Of a stretch of DNA of 64,000 bases, positions 24,075 to 31,862 are shown one piece after another. A model generated the notes under the pieces. The model was not told the DNA's origin. It did no database searches and saw only the letters and a list, made by a program, of their open reading frames with translations. Numbering within the stretch: the first letter of the stretch is position 1; the number at the start of each line of letters is the position of its first letter. The position numbers and the translations under genes are program-made. Where the stretch lies: positions 59,596 to 123,595 of IMG/VR virus record IMGVR_UViG_3300042556_001858; one strand, 5' to 3'. Origin of the DNA: a virus.

Positions 24075-25128
24075 ATGATGAAACTATTTTACACCACCTG
24101 ATGAAATCTCTATCGTCCATCGCTTGTTTCATTATGTTTATGCTCTTGTGGACCCACTGAACATTAGTTTCTATGTAACCTACGGAAGAATCTATTCTGT
24201 CTAATGATGCTGTAAAATTGCCAGACACGAAATCTGAATAACATGATGGCAGAGATATATCAACACCAGAAAGTTTACATTTTTCGCCTTGCTCCATATA
24301 GAGTTCAAAGAGAAAATCGCGATCTAGTTCAAAACTCAATTCCCTTACATCGGCACTTGCCTTTATCCGTCCGAATTGAGCATTAGATATTTTCGAATAT
24401 CCATCTCCCCGAACGGCCTCTGTATATTTCTCTCTTATTTTTATACCCAACTTTTTCAGCTCAGTCAAAATAGTCGTATGGCTAAATCCAAATTTCTTCC
24501 CTATCTCTTGGGCCGAAAAACCTCTTTCATACAATTCGATTGCCTCTTTAACGCATGAATCATCCCATGTTTTGGATCTAAATGTTTTTACCCCTAACTT
24601 TATAAGTTTTTTCTTTATGAACGAAGTAGAGACCTTGAAGTGTGCCGCTGTTTTAGATAACGATTTGTGAGAAGAATATATCTCAAGCAATTCGTCATCA
24701 CCTATCTTTAATAGGTGGTTATCAATAGTGATCCCCGCCTCTTTTAGCTTTGCTGTTACTGTGCAAGTAGAGCACCCAACTATCCGAGCAACTTCGGAGG
24801 TCAGTAAACCAGAACTATACAGCCCTATGATCGGCTCACTGTCTACCTCATTAGTTCTGGTCTGAATATTATTCACCCGAAGTCTATAGGCTATAGTATT
24901 CTTACAAAGGCCGACTTCCTTTGAAACTTGTATGGCTGACTTACCTTCATCGACATACTTCCTGATAATCTCTTTATCCTTTTCTCCTTTGCTAACCCAG
25001 ACATCGTTTAGTTTCAAGTGTTTCAAAATAGTAGTTCTGCTATATTTCGTCTGATCTTCTATCTCCTTTAGTGAGCAACCAGAAGAATACATATCAAGAA
25101 TTCTCTTTTTATCGACTATTTTAGGCAT
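24064..25128 (-). CDS. HNH endonuclease with five tandem helix-turn-helix units
   Basis: A 354-residue protein on the opposite strand to all its neighbours, between the Cas4-like and DnaQ genes; its end overlaps the Cas4-like gene tail by 11 bases. Five similar units of about 40 residues lie at roughly 5-43, 50-90, 97-135, 143-180 and 188-225, each of the form (I/L)xxxYxxGxSxxEIxxxxxxSxxTIxxxLxxxGI, typical for helix-turn-helix. The last 90 residues hold an HNH-type nuclease: KCKLSGVDI, TASLDRIDSSVGY, ETNVQWVHKSINIMK. It is likely a mobile homing-type enzyme inserted between two replication genes. Sequence is more AT-rich than the flanks, a sign of transfer. Confidence 0.85.
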   Translation of the reverse strand: MPKIVDKKRILDMYSSGCSLKEIEDQTKYSRTTILKHLKLNDVWVSKGEKDKEIIRKYVDEGKSAIQVSKEVGLCKNTIAYRLRVNNIQTRTNEVDSEPIIGLYSSGLLTSEVARIVGCSTCTVTAKLKEAGITIDNHLLKIGDDELLEIYSSHKSLSKTAAHFKVSTSFIKKKLIKLGVKTFRSKTWDDSCVKEAIELYERGFSAQEIGKKFGFSHTTILTELKKLGIKIREKYTEAVRGDGYSKISNAQFGRIKASADVRELSFELDRDFLFELYMEQGEKCKLSGVDISLPSCYSDFVSGNFTASLDRIDSSVGYIETNVQWVHKSINIMKQAMDDRDFIRWCKIVSSFNP

Positions 25129-25200
25129 TTTAATCTTTCTAGAAATTAGAGCATTACGTTTCTATATTATATACGTCTACTTTAAACAGAATCGAAGAAA

Positions 25201-25854
25201 ATGAACAAATCTTTATTCGTGGTCGCTGATCTGGAGACCGGGGGCCTTTCAACTGAGCGATCTCAAATTGTGCAGATCGGTGCAATAGCCGTTGACGCTA
25301 GACGACTTGAGATCATAGATGGATCAGAATTCAATATTCTTACTAAGCCTCTTTATGGAGAAGAAGCCAAAGCAAAGGGGCTAGAAGAAATCACAGAAGG
25401 AGCCATAGCCGTACACAAAAAGGGACACGCTCTATTGGCCGAAAAGGGGGTCGATATAGAGACCGGACTGAAAAATTTTGTGACATATGTCCATAGTCAT
25501 AACTACTCTAAGACAAAATGGCAGGCCCCAATAATCTCGGGCTATAATATTATCAACTACGACTTGCCAATCCTCAATAGAGAGTTCAATAGGTTTGGCA
25601 TTGATGACCCATTCCACCCATCAATCAAATTAGATGTGATGCAATTAATGTTTTTGTTCTTCGAAAACGACAAAAATGTCACTCGTCTCTCTGCCGACTC
25701 GCTCATCAGAAAGCACATGGGATGGAAGGACAAAGGAGAATCCCACGACGCACTCGGGGACGTAGTCATGACAGCGGAAGTCCTCATTAAATCAATGCGA
25801 CTAATTCGCAAAGCCGTAGGTACTGTCAAGTTCGAAAATTGTTTCGCCCTCTAG
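25201..25854 (+). CDS. DnaQ-type 3'-5' exonuclease
   Basis: A 217-residue DEDDh exonuclease: FVVADLETGG near the N-terminus gives the first Asp and Glu, GYNIINYDLPILNREF the second Asp, and SHDALGDVVMTAEVL the His and final Asp. It removes mispaired 3' ends or degrades DNA from 3' ends. No DNA polymerase is visible in this window, so this could proofread for a polymerase encoded elsewhere or act alone in recombination. A sigma70-like promoter before it is not clear, since only a TATATT box is present in the upstream gap. Confidence 0.85.
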   Translation: MNKSLFVVADLETGGLSTERSQIVQIGAIAVDARRLEIIDGSEFNILTKPLYGEEAKAKGLEEITEGAIAVHKKGHALLAEKGVDIETGLKNFVTYVHSHNYSKTKWQAPIISGYNIINYDLPILNREFNRFGIDDPFHPSIKLDVMQLMFLFFENDKNVTRLSADSLIRKHMGWKDKGESHDALGDVVMTAEVLIKSMRLIRKAVGTVKFENCFAL

Positions 25855-25871
25855 TACCAGACGGAGTCTAT

Positions 25872-26312
25872 ATGGATATCCTTGAAAAATATGAAGCCCT
25901 TATAGCCGATCTTGCACATTCTCTCTATAGGAAGACCCACCTCTATGATTTTAAAGACCTCTTCCAGATAGGACTCCAGTCGGCTATAAGGCTTGAAAAA
26001 AAGTTTGACCCAGTCAGGTCGCAGAGGAGCACATTCTTCACTCTATGCGTCCGAAGAGATATGGTCAAATTTGTCAAAAGACATAACAAAGCTTTCACTA
26101 ATACGATCCTACCAAGTGGCCTTGGATCAAGCGATGAGCTTCAGCTCTGGGAATCTCTGCCTGACTTATGTCCCGAGGATGCAGAGATGGTCAGGATGCT
26201 CTCCGAAGGCCACAGTAAAAGAGAAGTGGCCAAACGCTTACAGCTACCGCTCAAAGAAATAAAAAGTCGGCTAATCAAGGTTGGGGAGTTAATATGCTCA
26301 AAAGAGTGCTAG
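25872..26312 (+). CDS. RNA polymerase sigma factor (sigma70 family, phage type)
   Basis: A 146-residue protein; ATG 25872 has GGAG 5 bases upstream. Region 2 is seen in YDFKDLFQIGLQSAIRL with FDPVRSQRSTFFTLCVRRDM and a basic patch (core-polymerase and -10 contact), and region 4 in SEGHSKREVAKRLQLPLKEI (helix-turn-helix). Lengths and the absence of regions 1 and 3 are like short phage sigma factors such as T4 gp55. It probably directs host RNA polymerase to late promoters; the TATAAATA box before the tail-tube gene is a candidate target. It overlaps the glycosyltransferase gene by 19 bases. Confidence 0.8.
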   Translation: MDILEKYEALIADLAHSLYRKTHLYDFKDLFQIGLQSAIRLEKKFDPVRSQRSTFFTLCVRRDMVKFVKRHNKAFTNTILPSGLGSSDELQLWESLPDLCPEDAEMVRMLSEGHSKREVAKRLQLPLKEIKSRLIKVGELICSKEC

Positions 26313-29095
26313 TTGGGTCTGAGGCTTCTTATCTGAATACTGGGTATGCTTCTTACGGTCGTGAGCTTATCAGGCGGCTTATAGCCACCGGCAAATATGA
26401 AGTAGCCGAGATCTCCTGCTACGGATCTGCCGATGACGAAAGACGTAAAGAGATCCCTTGGAAGAATTATCCAATGGCTCCGTCTAAGACAGATTCAGAC
26501 GAGGTAAAGAAAATCTATGCGTCAAATCCAGCCAACCAATTCGGGGCATGGAGATTCGAGAGGGCCTGCCTAGATTTTAAGCCAGACTGCCTTATAATGC
26601 AGAAGGACCCTTGGATGGATTCTTGGGTGAAGCATTCGCCCTTTAGACCATTCTTCTCTTGGTCTTGGGCTAGTACGGTGGACTCAGCCCCTCAAAATCC
26701 AGAGTGGATTAATCAGTTTGCCGATGCTGACTATTTCTACACCCTATCAGAGTGGGCGGAAGGGGTCATCAAGGAGCAAGCTGGTGATTCGGTGAATCTG
26801 ATAGGCTCTGTCACGATGTGTGCCGCCGACGAGTTCAAGCCCGTCCCCAACAAGGCCGCTCACAGGCTCTCCATGGGCCTAGATCCCGATTGGAAGATTA
26901 TTGGGACGGTTATGCGAAATCAAAGACGAAAGCTCTTCCCTGACCTCCTAGAGGCCTTCGCTTTTTATCTGGCCACTACCGGAGATGAAAAGACTTATCT
27001 CTATTGTCATACGTCATACCCCGACAACGGGTGGGACCTGCCCCAATTAATGATGAAGTATGGGATTTCATCTCGGGTCCTATTTAGCTATGCCTGCGAA
27101 GAATGTGGCAAATTGTCAATCAGCAAATTTAGTGATACGATCAAGCAATGTAAAAATTGTAAGAAGTATGCAGCAAAGCTATCTAGTGTAAGTAATGGTG
27201 CTACGACCGCTGAGTTGGCTAAGATTTATAATCTGTTTGATGTGTATACTCAATACTCTAACTGTTTGACTCCGGGTCAAGAGATTTGTACGTCAACAGG
27301 ATGGAAGAATACTGAGGATATTCAGATCGGAGAGTCTGTTCTGACCCATAAAAACAGATGGAGGCCAGTAGTAAGAACGTTTAAGCACGAACATGCGGGT
27401 GATGTACTAACGTTCACTACTCATTCTGATGACGAGTCACTCACAGTTACGGGCGAGCATCCACTATATGTATTGTCTGCCAAAAATTACAAATTTGGCC
27501 AGAGTAGAAGTTTTAAAAAGAGACTGAGTGACATTATCAGGCTCGGAGGCAAGATAGAACCAACTTTTGAATTAGCTAGGGACATTAAGGCTGGCGACTT
27601 TGTCGCTTATGCCATCGATCAAGAAGAATTTGATCATACTATTGATCTACAGCCTTGGAATAATAGCCAATATGTAATCGAGGGAGATACATATCGACAC
27701 AAAAATTCTTCTGTAGCTCACAAATTGAAATATGTAGTAGACGCAGATTTGGCTAAATGGATTGGACTATATGTAGCCGATGGTTGCTCTATGACTACAG
27801 ATAGCTGCGGATCTGTGACTGTAACATGTCACGAGAAGGATAAGGCCAATATAGAATTATGCGAAAAGGTCATGGCAAGATTCGGGAATGTGTCAGTACA
27901 GCCATATCCTGAGAAACATGCTGTAGCAGTACAAATACACAACAAGGTATTTGCGACGTATTTGCTAGACCATTGTGGTAAGCACGAGTACAAAAAACTA
28001 CCAGAATGGGCAAGTAAGCTACCTTTACCTCTGCAGAAAGAGATATTGTCTGGTTTGTTTATGGGGGATGGATGTTACTATGAGAAGAGAAAGACATCAT
28101 CGTATGCTACTATTTCAATATCCCTATCCCGGCAGATTAAACATTTGTGCCGAAGATTACGTATCAACTATAATGTTAGCTCTATTCAAAAAGTTGGAAA
28201 TAGAAAGCTGCAATATCGTTTTGAGATTTCTGGAGATGTCTCTATAGGAGCCTACAAAACTACTAAGACTTCAAGCAGGGGATTCTATCATGGTGGGTAT
28301 GCCTTCTATCAGATTAAAGATGTATCTACTAAAGAATATACTGGTTTTGTCTACAATTTAGAGGTAGAAGAAGACAATTCATATACTGGTAGGATGGGTA
28401 CTATACACAACTCGGAGGGAATGGGCTTAGGCCAAATAGAAGCCGCCGCATGTGGGATTCCAGTTATGTCTACTGACTATTCCGCAATGGAATCCATCGT
28501 CCGTAAAGTTGGAGGATTCCCGATTCCGCTCAGGGCAAAAGTCCTAGAGCTTGAAACCGGATGCTATAGGGCCATTCCCGAGATTGACGATGTTGTTTCC
28601 TACTGGAAGATGTTTTTCTCTTTACCGGAGAGTGATAGGGCGGCGATATCTGAGAAGACTTTGTCTGAGTACTCTCGCAACTTCAACTGGGACGATGTTG
28701 TAGCCAAGTGGATGATCTCCTTAGACCAGTCTCCGAAGGCGACTTGGGATAAGCCACTAAGACAAATCAAGATGCCCGATGACAAGATTCCCAATTTTAC
28801 CAATAATAAGGATTTTCTTGATTGGGCCATCTCTGCTTATTTGCCCCACTCTAATCTGACTAATTCGTATGAGGCCAACTGCCTACTTAGGGACCTGAAT
28901 TTCAGATCATACAAGCCGAATCCGTGTGGCTTCTTCTATGCTGAAAGCTCCTACTTCAATAGGGTCCCGTTTGTCGATTTTGGCAAGGAGCATGTGATTA
29001 ATATGTTTAAGGCCAAGGCCGAAACATTCAATTTCTGGGAAAATGTAAGATGTGGAAAAAGAAAGCTCCAGACGGAGGATTGGCTCAATGATTAG
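26294..29095 (+). CDS. Glycosyltransferase (GT-B type) interrupted by an intein
   Basis: A 933-residue precursor. The N-extein (residues 1-323) starts with the family's N-terminal part (YLNTGYASYGRELIRRLI) and contains a four-Cys zinc-type insert (YACEECGK...KQCKNCKK). Residues 324-706 are an intein. The C-extein (227 residues) resumes with SEGMGLGQIEAAACGIPVMS, the conserved donor-binding E-x7-E region of family GT4-like enzymes. Splicing would give a 550-residue retaining glycosyltransferase. It opens an island of sugar-transfer genes. ATG 26294 has GGGGAG 6 bases upstream. Confidence 0.8.
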   Translation: MLKRVLVGSEASYLNTGYASYGRELIRRLIATGKYEVAEISCYGSADDERRKEIPWKNYPMAPSKTDSDEVKKIYASNPANQFGAWRFERACLDFKPDCLIMQKDPWMDSWVKHSPFRPFFSWSWASTVDSAPQNPEWINQFADADYFYTLSEWAEGVIKEQAGDSVNLIGSVTMCAADEFKPVPNKAAHRLSMGLDPDWKIIGTVMRNQRRKLFPDLLEAFAFYLATTGDEKTYLYCHTSYPDNGWDLPQLMMKYGISSRVLFSYACEECGKLSISKFSDTIKQCKNCKKYAAKLSSVSNGATTAELAKIYNLFDVYTQYSNCLTPGQEICTSTGWKNTEDIQIGESVLTHKNRWRPVVRTFKHEHAGDVLTFTTHSDDESLTVTGEHPLYVLSAKNYKFGQSRSFKKRLSDIIRLGGKIEPTFELARDIKAGDFVAYAIDQEEFDHTIDLQPWNNSQYVIEGDTYRHKNSSVAHKLKYVVDADLAKWIGLYVADGCSMTTDSCGSVTVTCHEKDKANIELCEKVMARFGNVSVQPYPEKHAVAVQIHNKVFATYLLDHCGKHEYKKLPEWASKLPLPLQKEILSGLFMGDGCYYEKRKTSSYATISISLSRQIKHLCRRLRINYNVSSIQKVGNRKLQYRFEISGDVSIGAYKTTKTSSRGFYHGGYAFYQIKDVSTKEYTGFVYNLEVEEDNSYTGRMGTIHNSEGMGLGQIEAAACGIPVMSTDYSAMESIVRKVGGFPIPLRAKVLELETGCYRAIPEIDDVVSYWKMFFSLPESDRAAISEKTLSEYSRNFNWDDVVAKWMISLDQSPKATWDKPLRQIKMPDDKIPNFTNNKDFLDWAISAYLPHSNLTNSYEANCLLRDLNFRSYKPNPCGFFYAESSYFNRVPFVDFGKEHVINMFKAKAETFNFWENVRCGKRKLQTEDWLND
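27263..28411 (+). mobile_element. Intein with LAGLIDADG homing endonuclease domain
   Basis: A 383-residue in-frame insertion. It begins with Cys1 (CLTPGQEICTSTGWKNTEDI, block A), has block B-like TVTGEHPLYV (Thr-x-x-His), two dodecapeptide-type motifs WIGLYVADGC and LSGLFMGDGC of the LAGLIDADG family, block F YTGFVYNLEVEED, and terminal His-Asn before Ser+1 of the C-extein. All splicing residues are present, so it should be active. The insertion lies exactly before the glycosyltransferase SEGMG motif. Confidence 0.9.
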
Positions 29096-29792
29096 TACAA
29101 CTTGTAGAGACTGCGTGTTTAAAGAAATGCATGGTAAGGTTCAGACTGGATGTAGCCTGAATATTCTAGATAGGTTCAAGGACGCCGGAGAAGAACTGTC
29201 GAGATATCAGGATGAGGATTTTACCTTCTACAAGGTGGATCGCCTCTGTATGTGGCGAAGGTCTGAACCGACTGAAGATATCGAAAATGACGTCTATATC
29301 AAATCTAACATTGTGGTAATGCATGATGAAGGTGACGATCTTGATCAAACCCTCGAAGATATCTATAATCTTGACACTCCCAAGCCCCCGAGGGTTATAG
29401 TATGTCATACGACCAAAAATCTGCTTGAGATTTATAACAAATGGTCGAAGAAATTCGGCCCACAAAGATTCTCATGTATCATGTTGGTTGAATCTCTATA
29501 TGATGGCTCTGGGTGTGATGAGGCATTCAAAAGGTCTAAGAATGGATGGCTATTCTTCATCAAATCTGGAGACAGAGTAGATAGGGACATGCTTAATGCC
29601 TTGAACTACTCCGTCAATTACAAGATGAGCAAACATCTAGCTACAACCGGAATCATTAGCTATATGGCGGTTGCATATAAGTTACTCAAAGGACAAATGG
29701 GAAATATCCACGAGACATTGCTCGAAATAAATGGTGCTACAAAAGACTGGAAGGAAATAGATGAAGATTACAGGCTACACATTTCGGGATAA
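29088..29792 (+). CDS. Cys-cluster protein with glycosyltransferase-like domain
   Basis: A 234-residue protein; ATG 29088 follows GGAGG by 9 bases. The N-terminus holds four cysteines spaced as CRDC-x13-C-x30ish-C (TTCRDCVFKEM, QTGCSL, RLCMWRR), suggesting a zinc or Fe-S site. The following part has IVVMHDEGDDLDQTL and PPRVIVCHTT, resembling the start of a GT-A family domain, then SKNGWLFFIKSGDRV. It may be a sugar transferase or accessory protein in the glycan island. Function uncertain. It overlaps the glycosyltransferase gene by 8 bases. Confidence 0.5.
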   Translation: MISTTCRDCVFKEMHGKVQTGCSLNILDRFKDAGEELSRYQDEDFTFYKVDRLCMWRRSEPTEDIENDVYIKSNIVVMHDEGDDLDQTLEDIYNLDTPKPPRVIVCHTTKNLLEIYNKWSKKFGPQRFSCIMLVESLYDGSGCDEAFKRSKNGWLFFIKSGDRVDRDMLNALNYSVNYKMSKHLATTGIISYMAVAYKLLKGQMGNIHETLLEINGATKDWKEIDEDYRLHISG

Positions 29793-30129
29793 TCCGCCAA
29801 AAACTAGTCCATTTGTTGATGAAGTAGTCACTATCAAGGACTACAGCGAGCTAAAGTCTGACTATGCTATAGACATAACCCTTGGTAGATTAACTGAGGA
29901 CCCAAGACCTTGGCTCAAAGATGGAGCTGCGTATTATGGCGACTATTTTGATCAGCACGGTACTTATTCTCTACATAGTATGTTCCCATCTATAAGGACG
30001 ACATATCCCGGAATGCTATATAAGGTATCCCTGTTGGAAGAATGCAAAACTAAAAACCCACTGGAGGAGATCTGCAAGAATAATGTCATTTCCTATATTC
30101 CTCGCCCAATTTTTGAGATTGTAGTATGA
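29761..30129 (+). CDS. Unknown protein of the sugar-transfer island
   Basis: A 122-residue protein without signal peptide or membrane segment; aromatic and Pro-rich (DPRPWLKDGAAYYGDYFDQH). The start overlaps the preceding gene by 32 bases and the end overlaps the nucleotidyltransferase by 4. No motif recognised. Context suggests a part in glycan or sugar-nucleotide handling, but that is inference. Confidence 0.45.
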   Translation: MKITGYTFRDNPPKTSPFVDEVVTIKDYSELKSDYAIDITLGRLTEDPRPWLKDGAAYYGDYFDQHGTYSLHSMFPSIRTTYPGMLYKVSLLEECKTKNPLEEICKNNVISYIPRPIFEIVV

Positions 30130-30773
30130 GCACATATATATTGCTTTCTGCTGGGGCGGGAAGGTCGATGCAGACTAGAGGGGCAAAGGCCCTATTGGAG
30201 TATAATGGCCTGACGGTTTTAGACCATCAGGTCAAAACCATACAGAAGTTCGACAAGAAAGCAGATATACTAGTTGTGACAGGAGTAGGTCATGAGAAGA
30301 TCGTCAAACACGTCGGTAAAAAGGAATATGACATCCGGGTTCTGCTTAACTATAATTACAAGCTGACTAGCCAAACCGAGAGTCTCAGACTGGCCCTAAA
30401 TGCAATAAGGCATGACGCAGTCTATATTATACACGGCGATATGATCTTTAATGAAGCGAGTCTATGTTGCTCAAGTAAGTCTTCTTTAGTTCTTTCATCC
30501 AATGATGACAAGAAGAGTGTTGGGGTTGCCTATTGTGATGGGGCAGTTATTCATCTCTCTTATGGTTTACCCGAAAAATGGGGCCAAATAGCCTATATCT
30601 GCAAAAAGGACTTCCGAGCGGCCAAAATGGTCATCAACTCATTCAGAAACAACAAGATGACATTTGAGTATATCAACATGCTCTTAAAAGAGATTAGCAT
30701 GTCTATCGTTTATGATGGTGTCAAAACAGTAGAGATAAATAAAGACTATGAAAACACTAGTGATAACATCTAG
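30126..30773 (+). CDS. Sugar-phosphate nucleotidyltransferase-like protein
   Basis: A 215-residue protein with the nucleotide-binding start of NTP transferases: ILLSAGAGRSMQTRGAKALL (consensus LAAGxGxRxxxxK, here with a Ser-Met shift), then a helix and strand DILVVTGVGHEKI, QTESLRLALNAI, and VYIIHGDMIF where Asp would bind the metal. Such enzymes make NDP-sugars or CDP-alcohols. The C-terminal half is shorter than in full GlmU or RfbA-type enzymes. It would feed activated sugar to the neighbouring glycosyltransferase. Confidence 0.65.
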   Translation: MSTYILLSAGAGRSMQTRGAKALLEYNGLTVLDHQVKTIQKFDKKADILVVTGVGHEKIVKHVGKKEYDIRVLLNYNYKLTSQTESLRLALNAIRHDAVYIIHGDMIFNEASLCCSSKSSLVLSSNDDKKSVGVAYCDGAVIHLSYGLPEKWGQIAYICKKDFRAAKMVINSFRNNKMTFEYINMLLKEISMSIVYDGVKTVEINKDYENTSDNI

Positions 30774-31437
30774 GAATGACTTCAGAATTCACTCCTTAAT
30801 GGCTCCGCTTAAGAGCCTAATGGAGGTTGGATTCCTCGTGAAGTATGATCCACAGTCTGTTGCCGACTTTGGTGCCGATCTCATTTTTACCGATGAGCCC
30901 CAAAAGAGCCCTGATGGTTATGACCTAACCAAGGTCGCCTCACTCAAACCATTCATAAATCTTCTATCCTATACCGAGCCCCATATTTTGGACAAGTATG
31001 AATCAGATGTTTCTTATATCGGCCCAATATCAGATCTGGATTCATCTCTGTTGGACCTATACAGGCTCGGCTATAATGTGAGGAATTTCTTTGGGTCACC
31101 TTCTCTTTTACCGTGCTATTCTGGCTCTGTCAATATTGGTGAGTGCTGGTCGATCTATAAAACGGCCAAAGTTTCTCCGGTCCCTAAGTCAGACATAGGT
31201 TATCGCGAACTCGACATTATTGCCGCAGACGGCAACCCCCTAAAATTCTCCACAAAAGAAGATTTCTTATCAGAGACGATCAAGGGGATCAATGGCAAAA
31301 AATTTAAGCATATTATGTCCAAGACCAGCATTTTTGCTGGTCACACAAATTTCGACAGGCTGTCCCAGATCGTTAGTGGTTTAGGTTTCTCTGCTGTGGC
31401 CAAAAAGATACTAGAGGACAAAAAATGCTTGGTATAA
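30748..31437 (+). CDS. Putative glycosyltransferase-related protein
   Basis: A 229-residue protein. The N-terminus MKTLVITSRNDFRIHSLMAP and ADLIFTDEP look like a Rossmann-type GT-B domain, and PVPKSDIGYRELDIIAADGNPL later resembles the acceptor/donor-binding end of such enzymes, where a Glu would contact the sugar nucleotide. It lacks enough of the second domain to be a complete family-1 or -4 enzyme, so it could be a shortened or partner subunit. It overlaps the nucleotidyltransferase gene by 26 bases. Confidence 0.45.
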   Translation: MKTLVITSRNDFRIHSLMAPLKSLMEVGFLVKYDPQSVADFGADLIFTDEPQKSPDGYDLTKVASLKPFINLLSYTEPHILDKYESDVSYIGPISDLDSSLLDLYRLGYNVRNFFGSPSLLPCYSGSVNIGECWSIYKTAKVSPVPKSDIGYRELDIIAADGNPLKFSTKEDFLSETIKGINGKKFKHIMSKTSIFAGHTNFDRLSQIVSGLGFSAVAKKILEDKKCLV

Positions 31438-31862
31438 TTGTGGCCGATACTAACTTCTCAGAACGATCCATAATAGTGTTCGAAGAGTTGAACAAGAAGG
31501 CTAGAGGACTAGGCGAAGCCTCTCTCTTCTATGTGAACTTGAGTTCTCAAGTACTTCCAGCCGATTTCTCCATCATGAATATTACTGAGATCGCCAATGC
31601 ATATGGGTGGACTCTCGTGGCGACTTGCCCGATGTCAGCCGATATACTTAAAATGGCCACTGTAAAAGCCAAAAAAGCGTATTATATGATGGATCTGGCC
31701 TTTTTGATGAAGCCGTATGACTTCTCAAAGATGTACGAGACGCTCTCTAAGCTGAAGCTTATCGTAAGGTCTGAGCACCACCAAAGGTTCATCAAGAACC
31801 TATTTAATCTTGACTCTATTGTTTTACCGTTTGAGTTGGACAAGATATGCAATACGCCATAG
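31425..31862 (+). CDS. Unknown protein, possibly glycosyltransferase N-domain-like
   Basis: A 145-residue alpha/beta protein: MLGIIVADTNFSERSIIVFE, a strand/helix pair ASLFYVNLSSQVL, AKKAYYMMDLAFLM, and LKLIVRSEHHQRFI. The order of strands and helices looks like half of a Rossmann-type GT-B fold and may pair with the protein encoded just before it. No conserved motif confirms this. It overlaps both neighbours (13 and 16 bases). Confidence 0.4.
   Translation: MLGIIVADTNFSERSIIVFEELNKKARGLGEASLFYVNLSSQVLPADFSIMNITEIANAYGWTLVATCPMSADILKMATVKAKKAYYMMDLAFLMKPYDFSKMYETLSKLKLIVRSEHHQRFIKNLFNLDSIVLPFELDKICNTP

Noticed and set aside
25129-25200. Promoters in the gap between the HNH and DnaQ genes
   Set aside because: TATATT and TATAAT-like boxes exist in both directions, but no matching -35 boxes were found, and AT-rich gaps give such boxes by chance.
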